The notes under the pieces: model-generated
What the model saw: the letters and a program-made list of their open reading frames with translations, nothing else
The model's database searches: none
What the model was told of the DNA's origin: nothing
Program-made: the position numbers and the translations under genes
Part shown: positions 1 to 7,589 of the stretch, piece after piece
Layout: each line of letters starts with the position of its first letter
Numbering within the stretch: position 1 is the first letter of the stretch
NCBI GenBank assembly: GCA_039184415.1
Contig: JBCDBB010000149.1
Location: 1-9,739 of the forward strand
DNA from: JANSYP01 sp039184415
Lineage (GTDB): Bacteria > Pseudomonadota > Alphaproteobacteria > Rhodobacterales > Rhodobacteraceae
Reading direction: 5' to 3'
Length of the DNA stretch: 9,739 nt

Positions 1-1136
1 CAAAGATCGAGCTTTCCTCCTCAAGCCAAACTGAAATCAACCAGCCCTTCATCTCGATGGGCGCCAACGGGCAACCGTTGCACATGGTCATGAAGCTGAC
101 CCGGTCCAAGCTGGAAAGCCTGGTCGGTGACCTGATCAAGAAGTCGATGAAACCCTGCCAGGCCGCGCTGAAAGACGCCGGCATCTCGACCTCCGATATC
201 GATGAGGTCGTTCTGGTCGGGGGTATGACCCGGATGCCGCGGGTCGTCGAGGAAGTGACCAAGTTCTTTGGCAAGGAGCCCCATAAGGGCGTGAACCCCG
301 ACGAGGTCGTCGCCATGGGCGCTGCGATCCAGGCCGGCGTGCTTCAGGGCGACGTCAAGGACGTGGTTCTGCTCGATGTCACGCCCTTGTCGCTCGGGAT
401 CGAGACCCTGGGCGGTGTCTTTACCCGCCTGATCGACCGCAATACCACGATCCCGACCAAGAAGAGCCAGATTTTCTCGACCGCCGAAGACAATCAGAAC
501 GCGGTCACGATCCGGGTCTTCCAGGGCGAACGCGAGATGGCTGCCGACAACAAGATGCTCGGCCAGTTCAACCTTGAGGAAATCCCGCCCTCGCCCCGCG
601 GTATGCCGCAGATCGAAGTGACCTTCGACATCAATGCTGACGGCATCGTCGCCGTGGGCGCCAAGGACAAGGGCACCGGCAAGGAGCAGAAGATCACGAT
701 CCAGGCCTCGGGCGGTCTGTCGGAGGACGAGATCGACCAGATGGTGCGCGACGCCGAGGCCAATGCCGAGGCCGACAAGGACCGCAAGGAACTGGTCGAG
801 GCGAAGAACCAGGCCGAAAGCCTCATCCATTCGACCAAGAAGTCCATGGAAGAGCATGCCGACAAGGTCGACCCGACCACCATCGAGGCGATCGAACTGG
901 CGATCGGCGCGTTGGAGGAAAATCTCGAGACCGAGGATGCCGGCAAGATCAAGTCCGGCATCCAGAACGTGACCGAGGCGGCCATGAAGCTCGGCGAGGC
1001 GATCTACAAGGCGCAGCAGGAAGAGGCCGGCGGCGGCGATGATGCCGATATCGACGATGGCGAGCCGCGGGCCGCCGACGACGATATCGTCGATGCCGAT
1101 TTCGAGGATCTCAACGACGACAAGCGCGCGTCCTAA
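1..1136 (+). CDS. dnaK: Chaperone protein DnaK (Hsp70), C-terminal part; 5' end outside window
   Basis: Cytoplasmic ATP-dependent Hsp70 chaperone that binds unfolded hydrophobic segments and works with DnaJ and GrpE. The reading frame is open from base 3, and 377 residues are visible, matching E. coli DnaK from about residue 265 to the end, so the first ~40% of the gene is missing. Seen in order: the end of the nucleotide-binding domain (KIELSSSSQTEIN, then VVLVGGMTRMPRV and NPDEVVAMGAA), the interdomain linker (DVVLLDVTPLSLGIETLGG), the substrate-binding beta domain (NTTIPTKKSQIFSTAEDNQ to KDKGTGKEQKITI), the helical lid, and an acidic tail (DIVDADFEDLNDD). An internal ATG at 57 is not the start, because family homology continues upstream of it to the window edge. 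dnaJ follows 76 bp downstream on the same strand, the usual dnaK-dnaJ order. Promoter and heat-shock control would lie upstream and cannot be seen. Identification is secure. Confidence 0.98.
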   Translation, partial: KIELSSSSQTEINQPFISMGANGQPLHMVMKLTRSKLESLVGDLIKKSMKPCQAALKDAGISTSDIDEVVLVGGMTRMPRVVEEVTKFFGKEPHKGVNPDEVVAMGAAIQAGVLQGDVKDVVLLDVTPLSLGIETLGGVFTRLIDRNTTIPTKKSQIFSTAEDNQNAVTIRVFQGEREMAADNKMLGQFNLEEIPPSPRGMPQIEVTFDINADGIVAVGAKDKGTGKEQKITIQASGGLSEDEIDQMVRDAEANAEADKDRKELVEAKNQAESLIHSTKKSMEEHADKVDPTTIEAIELAIGALEENLETEDAGKIKSGIQNVTEAAMKLGEAIYKAQQEEAGGGDDADIDDGEPRAADDDIVDADFEDLNDDKRAS

Positions 1137-1153
1137 GCGCCGATGAGTACCGC

Positions 1154-1185
1154 GCAGCCGGTCCGGTGCCGTCCGGGCCGGCTGT
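1154..1185 (+). promoter_or_regulatory. Strong RNA hairpin in the dnaK-dnaJ spacer
   Basis: Bases 1155-1166 pair with 1173-1184 to give a 12-bp stem with one internal G-U and a 6-base loop. A further G-U pair (1154/1185) extends it. It lies 17 bp after the dnaK stop and 28 bp before the dnaJ start. Only three T's in a row follow (1190-1192), so it is a poor rho-independent terminator. I infer a partial attenuator, an RNA processing site or a 3'-end stabiliser that could set the DnaK:DnaJ ratio. The structure is read directly from the sequence; the function is inferred. Confidence 0.6.
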
Positions 1186-1212
1186 CGCGTTTCCGAAAAG
1201 GGTGTCCCGCCG

Positions 1213-2364
1213 ATGGCGAAACGTGATTACTACGATGTTCTGGGGGTGTCCAAGGGCGCTTCGGCCGAGGAGCTCAAGAAGGCCTATCGCAAGAAGGCCA
1301 TGGAACTGCACCCCGACCGCAACGCCGACGATCCGCAAGCCGAAGCGCATTTCAAGGAAGCCAATGAGGCCTACGAAGTGCTCAAGGACGCCGACAAGAA
1401 GGCCGCGTATGACCGCTTCGGCCATGCCGCATTCGAAGGTGGCATGGGCGGCGGAGCGCGCCCAGGTGGCCCCGGAGCGCAAGGGGATTTTGCGTCGGCT
1501 TTCTCCGACGTCTTCGACGACCTTTTCGGCGATTTCATGGGCGGCGGTGCCCGCGGCGGCGGACGCCAGCGTGCGGCCCGCGGCTCCGACCTGCGCTACA
1601 ATCTCAAGATCTCACTCGAAGAGGCGTGGTCCGGCCTACAAAAGACCATCACCGTGCCAGCCGCGGTGCCCTGCACGGCCTGCAACGGCACTGGTGCCGA
1701 GGGCGGCGCGGAGCCTGTGACCTGCCCCACCTGCTCCGGATTGGGCAAGGTCCGCGCGCAGCAGGGCTTCTTCACGGTGGAACGTTCCTGCCCCACCTGC
1801 GGGGGACTGGGCCAGATCATTAAGAACCCCTGTCAGGACTGCACCGGTTCCGGTCGCGTGCAAAAAGACCGTGCATTGTCCGTCAATATCCCCGCCGGTG
1901 TTGAAACAGGAACCCGTATCCGCCTGGCCGGAGAGGGCGAGGCCGGTATGCGCGGCGGGCCGACCGGGGACCTCTACATCTTCATTGAAGTGACCGAACA
2001 CAGCCTTTTCCAACGCGACGGCACGAACCTCTTCTGCCGGGTGCCGGTATCGATGGCCGCAGCCGCGCTCGGCGGTGAGGTCGAGGTGCCGTCGATCGAT
2101 GGCGGGCGCAGCCGGGTGAAGATCCCGTCGGGTAGCCAGTCGGGTCGCCAGATGCGCCTGCGCAGCAAGGGGATGCCGGCCTTGCGCGGCGGCGCGAGCG
2201 GGGACATGTTCATCGAGCTCGCCGTGGAGACCCCGGTGAACCTCACGAGCCGCCAGAAGGAGCTGCTGCGCGAATTCGCCGAGCTCTCCGAGGACAATCA
2301 CCCCGAAAGCGAGAATTTCTTCTCCAAGGTGAAGGGGTTCTGGGACAGTATGAAGAGCGGGTAA
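1213..2364 (+). CDS. dnaJ: Chaperone protein DnaJ (Hsp40, type I)
   Basis: Co-chaperone that delivers substrates to DnaK and stimulates its ATPase. At 383 residues it has the normal length and complete type I layout. The N-terminal J domain (about 4-70) has the essential HPD motif at 33-35. A Gly/Phe-rich linker follows (about 75-120, with DVFDDLFGDFMGGG). Four zinc-binding CxxCxGxG repeats begin at Cys154, Cys171, Cys193 and Cys207, binding two zinc ions. The C-terminal substrate-binding domains run from about 220 to 350 (NIPAGVETGTRIRL, GDLYIFIEV, GDMFIELAVETPVNL). The ATG at 1213 starts the conserved MAKRDYYDVLGV block, so the start is firm. A weak AAAAGGG purine tract lies about 10 bases upstream. 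The gene lies downstream of dnaK in the same direction and is probably co-transcribed with it, possibly tuned by the hairpin at 1154-1185. Identification is secure. Confidence 0.98.
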   Translation: MAKRDYYDVLGVSKGASAEELKKAYRKKAMELHPDRNADDPQAEAHFKEANEAYEVLKDADKKAAYDRFGHAAFEGGMGGGARPGGPGAQGDFASAFSDVFDDLFGDFMGGGARGGGRQRAARGSDLRYNLKISLEEAWSGLQKTITVPAAVPCTACNGTGAEGGAEPVTCPTCSGLGKVRAQQGFFTVERSCPTCGGLGQIIKNPCQDCTGSGRVQKDRALSVNIPAGVETGTRIRLAGEGEAGMRGGPTGDLYIFIEVTEHSLFQRDGTNLFCRVPVSMAAAALGGEVEVPSIDGGRSRVKIPSGSQSGRQMRLRSKGMPALRGGASGDMFIELAVETPVNLTSRQKELLREFAELSEDNHPESENFFSKVKGFWDSMKSG

Positions 2365-2409
2365 CTCGCCTTTAAGTCGATCTTTAACTTTCGCGGGAAG
2401 GGTCGCTGC

Positions 2410-3171
<762 letters not shown>

Positions 3172-3172
3172 C

Positions 3173-3847
3173 TTAGGATCCTGAGTCCGTTGGCAGTGCC
3201 AGCCGCACGACCTCCTCCGCCGGACCGCAGCCGGGCGTTGGCAAGGTCAGCGGCACCCGACTGTCACCGGCGGAAGACAAGAGCGCCGCGCGGATCGGCA
3301 TATTCGCACAGGGACGGCCCCCGATGGCGATATCGGCAAAGACTGGCACAGGTGTCTCCGGGTCCAGCACCAGGATTTCCGCCCGGCGGGCCTGATCCCC
3401 GAAGGGAAAGCCCAGGCTGATTTGGTGCGCCGCGCCACCGTCCGCCGGCGGAACCAGGATCAGATCGGCGTCGCCTGACCAGATCAACGCGACATAGCCC
3501 GGCGTCGGATCGGAGGCGGCGGGCAAGGCCGCGAAGAGGACGGCGTCGCTGATCCGCGCCACCGCCTCGGGCACAGCCGCGACACGCGGCAGGCGCAGAT
3601 CAACATGGCCTTCGTGCGAGGTTTCTTCGGTCAGAACGAACGGCCCGTAGGCGATGTCGACGCGCATATAGGGCTCGCAGGGCGCCGAAACCCGCAAATC
3701 GACGAGACCGTCACTGGCGGCTGTCAGCCTGAGTTCCCGCGCACAGCCGGTGTCCTGAGCTCCTGCAGGGGCCCACCCGGCAATCACCGTCAGCAGGGCA
3801 AAGACCGCGCCCGCCGCCCCGGCGTTCAGACCAGCCGGCCGTGGCAA
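3173..3847 (-). CDS. Hypothetical exported protein downstream of secA
   Basis: Function not recognised. No ATG is available at the N terminus. I chose the TTG at 3847, which gives about 224 residues and a short signal peptide: an Arg near the start, a hydrophobic core AVFALLTVIAGW, then a cleavage-type end APAGA before QD. A weak AGAAG lies 8 bases upstream of it. The GTG at 3880 is an alternative, adding 11 residues. The mature part is rich in short beta-prone stretches (LRLTAASDGLVDLRV, YVALIWSGDADLILV) and has four cysteines, two near each end (residues 46, 68, 191 and 218 when counted from the GTG), which could form disulfides in the periplasm. From memory it resembles secreted conserved hypothetical proteins of Rhodobacterales with a C...LxLT...SAPC pattern, but I cannot confirm this. 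Its 5' end overlaps the 3' end of secA (stop at 3826-3828) by about 22 bp, so translational coupling to secA is likely. It is probably periplasmic or cell-surface. Confidence 0.75.
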   Translation of the reverse strand: MPRPAGLNAGAAGAVFALLTVIAGWAPAGAQDTGCARELRLTAASDGLVDLRVSAPCEPYMRVDIAYGPFVLTEETSHEGHVDLRLPRVAAVPEAVARISDAVLFAALPAASDPTPGYVALIWSGDADLILVPPADGGAAHQISLGFPFGDQARRAEILVLDPETPVPVFADIAIGGRPCANMPIRAALLSSAGDSRVPLTLPTPGCGPAEEVVRLALPTDSGS

Positions 3848-6549
3848 TGCTTGAACTTCTTGCCCGACCCGCAAGGGCACGGATCGTTGCGGCCCGGATT
3901 TCCCCAGGTCGTGGGATCGCTCTCGACAAAGCCCTCGGCCTGGGCGCCGTCCGGCATCTCGGCGCCGGCACCGACCGGCGCGGGTTTAGGCGCCTTTGGC
4001 GCCGCTGCAGCCGCGGCCATCTGCTGCTGCGCCACAAGCTGGCGCACCATTTCCTCCTGCTCTTCCTTGCTGAGCGGACGGATGCGGGACAGCTTTTCGG
4101 TCACCTCGGTGCGCAACCCGTCGAGAAGCCCCTGGAAGAGCTGGAAGCTTTCGTTCTTGTACTCGTTCAGCGGATCGCGTTGCGCATAGCCGCGGAATCC
4201 GACGACCGAACGCAAATGCTCCAGCCGCAAAAGATGTTCGCGCCATTTCGAATCGATCGTCTGGAGCAGCATCTGCTTTTCGATGTTGCGCATGTTCTCG
4301 GGGCCGAAATCGACGGCCTTCTTGGCCATGAACTCGTCGGCTTCCTTGTAAAGCCGTTCGCGGATGTCCTCGTCATCGACGCCTTCTTCTTCCGCCCAGG
4401 CGATGACCGGCAGGTCGATCCCGAGCTTCTCAAGCACCGCAGCATAGAGACCTTCGGTATTCCACTGATCCGCGTAGGTGTTCTTGGGCATGTATTCGTC
4501 GATCAGATCGTCGACGACCTGCTGCCGCATGTCCCGGACGATATCGGAGACGTCTTCGGCCTCCATGATCTCCATGCGCTGGCCAAAGATGACCTTGCGC
4601 TGATCGTTCATGACATCGTCGAACTTCAGCAGCTGTTTGCGAATGTCGAAATTGCGCCCCTCGACCTTGGCCTGGGCCTTCTCAAGCGACTTGTTCACCC
4701 AGGGGTGCACAATCGCCTCGCCCTCCTTCATGCCGAGCTTGCCCAGCATCTTGTCGAGCCGGTCCGAGCCGAAGATCCGCATCAGATCGTCTTCGAGCGA
4801 CAGAAAGAACGAGGACCGCCCCGGATCGCCCTGGCGTCCCGAGCGGCCGCGCAGCTGGTTGTCGATCCGGCGGCTTTCGTGGCGTTCGGTGGCCAGAACA
4901 TAGAGCCCGCCGGCCTCCAGTACTTTCTGCTTATCCGTGGCATGCTCGGCCTCGATCTTCGCCCGCAGCTCATCGGGGTGCGCTTCGGGATCGTCGGCCA
5001 GGGCCTCCAGCACCTTCATCTCGACATTGCCGCCCAGCTGAATGTCGGTGCCGCGCCCCGCCATGTTGGTGGCGATGGTCACGGCGCCGGGCTTGCCCGC
5101 ATCGGCGACGATCTGCGCTTCCTTTTCGTGCTGACGCGCGTTGAGCACATTGTGCGGGATCCCTGTTTTCTTGAGCATCTCGGCAAGGGACTCCGACTTT
5201 TCGATCGAGGTCGTCCCGACAAGAACCGGCTGGCCGCGCTTGTGGGCATCGCCGATCTGCTCGACGATGGCCTCGTACTTTTCGCGCGCGGTCCGGTAGA
5301 CCTGATCATGCTCGTCTTCCCGCGCGACCGGCATGTTGGTCGGGATCTCAACCACACCCAGCCCGTAGATCTCGGCGAACTCCTCGGCCTCGGTGGCCGC
5401 GGTGCCGGTCATACCGCTGAGCTTGTTGTAGAGCCGGAAGTAATTCTGGAAGGTAACACTGGCGAGGGTCACGTTCTCGGGCTGGATAGCCACGCCTTCC
5501 TTGGCCTCGATGGCCTGGTGCAGACCGTCCGACAAACGCCGCCCCGCCATCATGCGGCCGGTGAACTCATCGATCAGAACGACCTGATTGTCGCGGACGA
5601 TGTAATCCTTGTCCTTCTGGAACAGCTTGTGCGCGCGCAGGGCCTGGGTGACATGGTGCACCAGCGTCGTGCTCTCGGGATCGTAGAGCGACTGGCCCTC
5701 GGGCAGCAGCCCGGCGGCGGAAAGCCGCTGCTCGACCAGCTCGTTTCCTTCATCGGTGAAGGTGACATTGCGGGTCTTTTCATCGATCTCGTAGGTGTCT
5801 TCGGCGAGGTCGGGAATGAACTTGTCGACGGCTTTGTAGAGCTCACTGCGATCCTGCGACGGTCCGGAAATGATCAGCGGCGTACGCGCCTCGTCGATCA
5901 GAATGCTGTCGACCTCATCGACGATGGCGAAGTTGTGCCCACGCTGCATCATCTGTTCGAGATCGGACTTCATGTTGTCGCGCAGATAGTCGAAGCCGAG
6001 CTCATTGTTCGTCGCGTAGGTGATGTCGGCGGCATAGGCGACGCGTTTTTCCTCTTCCGGCTGCTGCGGATAGACGACCCCGCAGGTCATGCCGAGCGCG
6101 CCATAGACCTTGCCCATCCATTCCGCGTCGCGACGAGCCAGATAGTCGTTGACGGTGACGATATGGACGCCTTCGCCGGTCAGCGCGTTGAGATAGGCCG
6201 GGAAAGTTGCGACGAGCGTCTTGCCCTCACCGGTCTTCATCTCCGCGATATTGCCGCGATGGAGGAAGATCCCGCCGACAAGTTGCGTGTCGAAGGCGCG
6301 GAGGCCCAGGGCGCGCCGCGCACCCTCGCGACAATTGGCAAAGGCCTCGGGCAACAGATCGTCCAGCGCCTCGCCGCCTTGCGCGCGTGATTGCAGCTCG
6401 GCCGTCTTGGCCTTGATGCTTTCGTCGTCGAGCGCCTGGAACTCATCCTCCAGCGCGTTGATCTTTTGAACGATCCCACGGACAGACTTGACCTTGCGGT
6501 CGTTTGCCGTGCCGAAAACTTTCTTGGTCAGCGTTCCTAGGCCCAGCAC
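3826..6549 (-). CDS. secA: Preprotein translocase ATPase subunit SecA
   Basis: ATPase motor that drives unfolded preproteins through the SecYEG channel at the inner membrane. I chose the GTG at 6549, which yields 907 residues starting with the family-typical LGLGTLTKKVFGT and has GGAG 7 bases upstream. An in-frame ATG at 6618 would add 23 residues that do not resemble SecA and has no ribosome binding site. Motifs seen: Walker A (MKTGEGKT, 104-111), DEVDSILIDEART (Walker B DEVD at 211-214), the preprotein-crosslinking region after it, NMAGRGTDIQLGG and GRSGRQGDPGRSSFF of the second ATPase lobe, then the helical scaffold/wing region. An Ala-rich linker (MAAAAAAPKAPKPAP) leads to a C-terminal zinc motif with Cys891, Cys893, Cys902 and His903, the SecB- and lipid-contacting tail typical of Proteobacteria. 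It is transcribed divergently from the parvulin gene and overlaps the exported-protein gene at its 3' end. Identification is secure. Confidence 0.98.
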   Translation of the reverse strand: MLGLGTLTKKVFGTANDRKVKSVRGIVQKINALEDEFQALDDESIKAKTAELQSRAQGGEALDDLLPEAFANCREGARRALGLRAFDTQLVGGIFLHRGNIAEMKTGEGKTLVATFPAYLNALTGEGVHIVTVNDYLARRDAEWMGKVYGALGMTCGVVYPQQPEEEKRVAYAADITYATNNELGFDYLRDNMKSDLEQMMQRGHNFAIVDEVDSILIDEARTPLIISGPSQDRSELYKAVDKFIPDLAEDTYEIDEKTRNVTFTDEGNELVEQRLSAAGLLPEGQSLYDPESTTLVHHVTQALRAHKLFQKDKDYIVRDNQVVLIDEFTGRMMAGRRLSDGLHQAIEAKEGVAIQPENVTLASVTFQNYFRLYNKLSGMTGTAATEAEEFAEIYGLGVVEIPTNMPVAREDEHDQVYRTAREKYEAIVEQIGDAHKRGQPVLVGTTSIEKSESLAEMLKKTGIPHNVLNARQHEKEAQIVADAGKPGAVTIATNMAGRGTDIQLGGNVEMKVLEALADDPEAHPDELRAKIEAEHATDKQKVLEAGGLYVLATERHESRRIDNQLRGRSGRQGDPGRSSFFLSLEDDLMRIFGSDRLDKMLGKLGMKEGEAIVHPWVNKSLEKAQAKVEGRNFDIRKQLLKFDDVMNDQRKVIFGQRMEIMEAEDVSDIVRDMRQQVVDDLIDEYMPKNTYADQWNTEGLYAAVLEKLGIDLPVIAWAEEEGVDDEDIRERLYKEADEFMAKKAVDFGPENMRNIEKQMLLQTIDSKWREHLLRLEHLRSVVGFRGYAQRDPLNEYKNESFQLFQGLLDGLRTEVTEKLSRIRPLSKEEQEEMVRQLVAQQQMAAAAAAPKAPKPAPVGAGAEMPDGAQAEGFVESDPTTWGNPGRNDPCPCGSGKKFKHCHGRLV

Positions 6550-6656
6550 TCTGAAACTCCGCGTGAAGACGTCTCGGTCGCCGTGGGGTGCGCCTTGCTC
6601 CTCCCCGTACTGCCCCATAAAAGGGCGGCGGGAGGACCCGATCCCGCGACATGCGC

Positions 6657-6685
6657 GATGTAAGCGGCGGCCTCCCGAGTGTCAA
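6657..6685 (-). promoter_or_regulatory. Probable sigma70-type promoter of secA
   Basis: Read on the minus strand, a perfect -35 hexamer TTGACA (6685-6680) is followed after exactly 17 bases by TACATC (6662-6657), which matches the -10 consensus at three positions including the leading TA and the fourth A. Transcription would start near 6650 and leave a leader of about 100 bases before the secA GTG at 6549. An imperfect inverted repeat, ACAT-N5-ATGT (6649-6661), overlaps the -10 and could be an operator or chance. I saw no equally good promoter facing the other way for the parvulin gene. Confidence 0.55.
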
Positions 6686-6736
6686 CGTCACGCTGCCCCC
6701 AAGGCGCACTGCGCCGCACATCATGAGGAGACCTCA

Positions 6737-7585
6737 ATGCCCCTTTCCCTCCGCCCCGTGATCGCCACGGTTGTCGCGTGTGCGCTTGCTCTGCCTGCGA
6801 CGGCGCAGGAGCAGGTCACCGCAGACACCGTACTGGCGACCGTTGGCGACGAAGAGATCACGGCGGGTCATCTCTTTGCGCTTCGCACTCAACTGCCGCA
6901 ACAGTATCAGAGCCTGCCCGATGCGCAGCTCTATTCCGGTCTGCTCCAGCAGCTCGTTCAGCAAGCCGCCCTCGCCGCACAGCTCGAAGAACCGTCGACA
7001 GCAGTAGAGCGGATCCTTGAGAACGAGCGCCGCGCGCTCTTTGCCTCCGCGGTCATCGGCGAGGTCACAGAGGCGGCTGTGACGGACGAAGCGCTCCAGG
7101 CGACCTATGACGAGCTCTATGCCCAGGCGGAGCCGGCGCCGGAATACAATGCCTCGCACATCCTGGTCGAAAGCCAGGAGGCCGCGGCCGAGATCAAGAC
7201 ACTGCTCGATGAGGGCGGCGATTTCGCCGAACTGGCGCAGGCGCGCTCGACGGGACCGTCGGGTCCCAACGGCGGCGAACTGGGCTGGTTCGGGCCCGGA
7301 ATGATGGTGCCTCCGTTCGAGGAAGCCGTCGTCGCGCTGGTTCCGGGGCAGGTGTCCGATCCGGTGCAGACGCAGTTCGGCTGGCATGTGATCAAGCTCA
7401 ATGACAGCCGCATGCAGGACGCTCCCGCACTCGACGAGGTACGCGCCGAACTGATCGAGAAGATCCAGACCGACGCGGTCGAAGCGCAGATCGAAGCGGC
7501 GCTCGCGGCTCTGACCGTGACCGAAACGCCCCTGGACGAGATCGACCCGTCCTTCCTGAGCAACCCCGCACTCCTCGAAGAGTGA
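6737..7585 (+). CDS. Periplasmic peptidyl-prolyl cis-trans isomerase, parvulin type (PpiC/SurA-like)
   Basis: Isomerises X-Pro peptide bonds, here probably to help exported proteins fold in the periplasm. The ATG at 6737 has AGGAG (6726-6730) 6 bases upstream and gives 282 residues. It opens with a signal peptide (hydrophobic core 8-20, likely cut after ATA at 21-23). The frame is open further upstream, but that part is Arg/Pro-rich, has no homology and lies across the secA start. A helical N-terminal segment (about 26-130) resembles the SurA/PrsA chaperone region. The parvulin domain spans about 136-222, with EYNASHILVES (His141), the GGELGWFGPGMMVPPFEEAV loop and FGWHVIKL (His217), all family hallmarks. 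A short C-terminal helix follows (EVRAELIEKIQ). Alternatively, VVAC at 12-15 reads as a lipobox, although its hydrophobic core would be short. argJ starts 4 bp after its stop, so the two are co-transcribed. Exact subfamily is uncertain. Confidence 0.93.
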   Translation: MPLSLRPVIATVVACALALPATAQEQVTADTVLATVGDEEITAGHLFALRTQLPQQYQSLPDAQLYSGLLQQLVQQAALAAQLEEPSTAVERILENERRALFASAVIGEVTEAAVTDEALQATYDELYAQAEPAPEYNASHILVESQEAAAEIKTLLDEGGDFAELAQARSTGPSGPNGGELGWFGPGMMVPPFEEAVVALVPGQVSDPVQTQFGWHVIKLNDSRMQDAPALDEVRAELIEKIQTDAVEAQIEAALAALTVTETPLDEIDPSFLSNPALLEE

Positions 7586-7589
7586 CGCG

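Noticed and set aside
21..857. A 278-codon open frame on the - strand opposite dnaK
   Set aside because: The dnaK frame is fully explained by family homology. The antisense frame has no motif or ribosome binding site and is a composition effect.
3841..6390. An 849-codon open frame on the + strand opposite secA
   Set aside because: It mirrors secA codon for codon, as expected from antisense frames in G+C-rich genes. It has no recognisable domain, and the secA motifs on the other strand are complete.
6550..6618. Upstream ATG start for secA at 6618
   Set aside because: The 23 added residues do not resemble SecA and no Shine-Dalgarno precedes the ATG, whereas GTG 6549 has GGAG at 7 bases and starts the conserved N terminus.
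6488..6736. Longer parvulin gene starting at 6488
   Set aside because: It would overlap the secA start and promoter, and the added 83 residues are Arg/Pro-rich without homology. A signal peptide and ribosome site sit at 6737.
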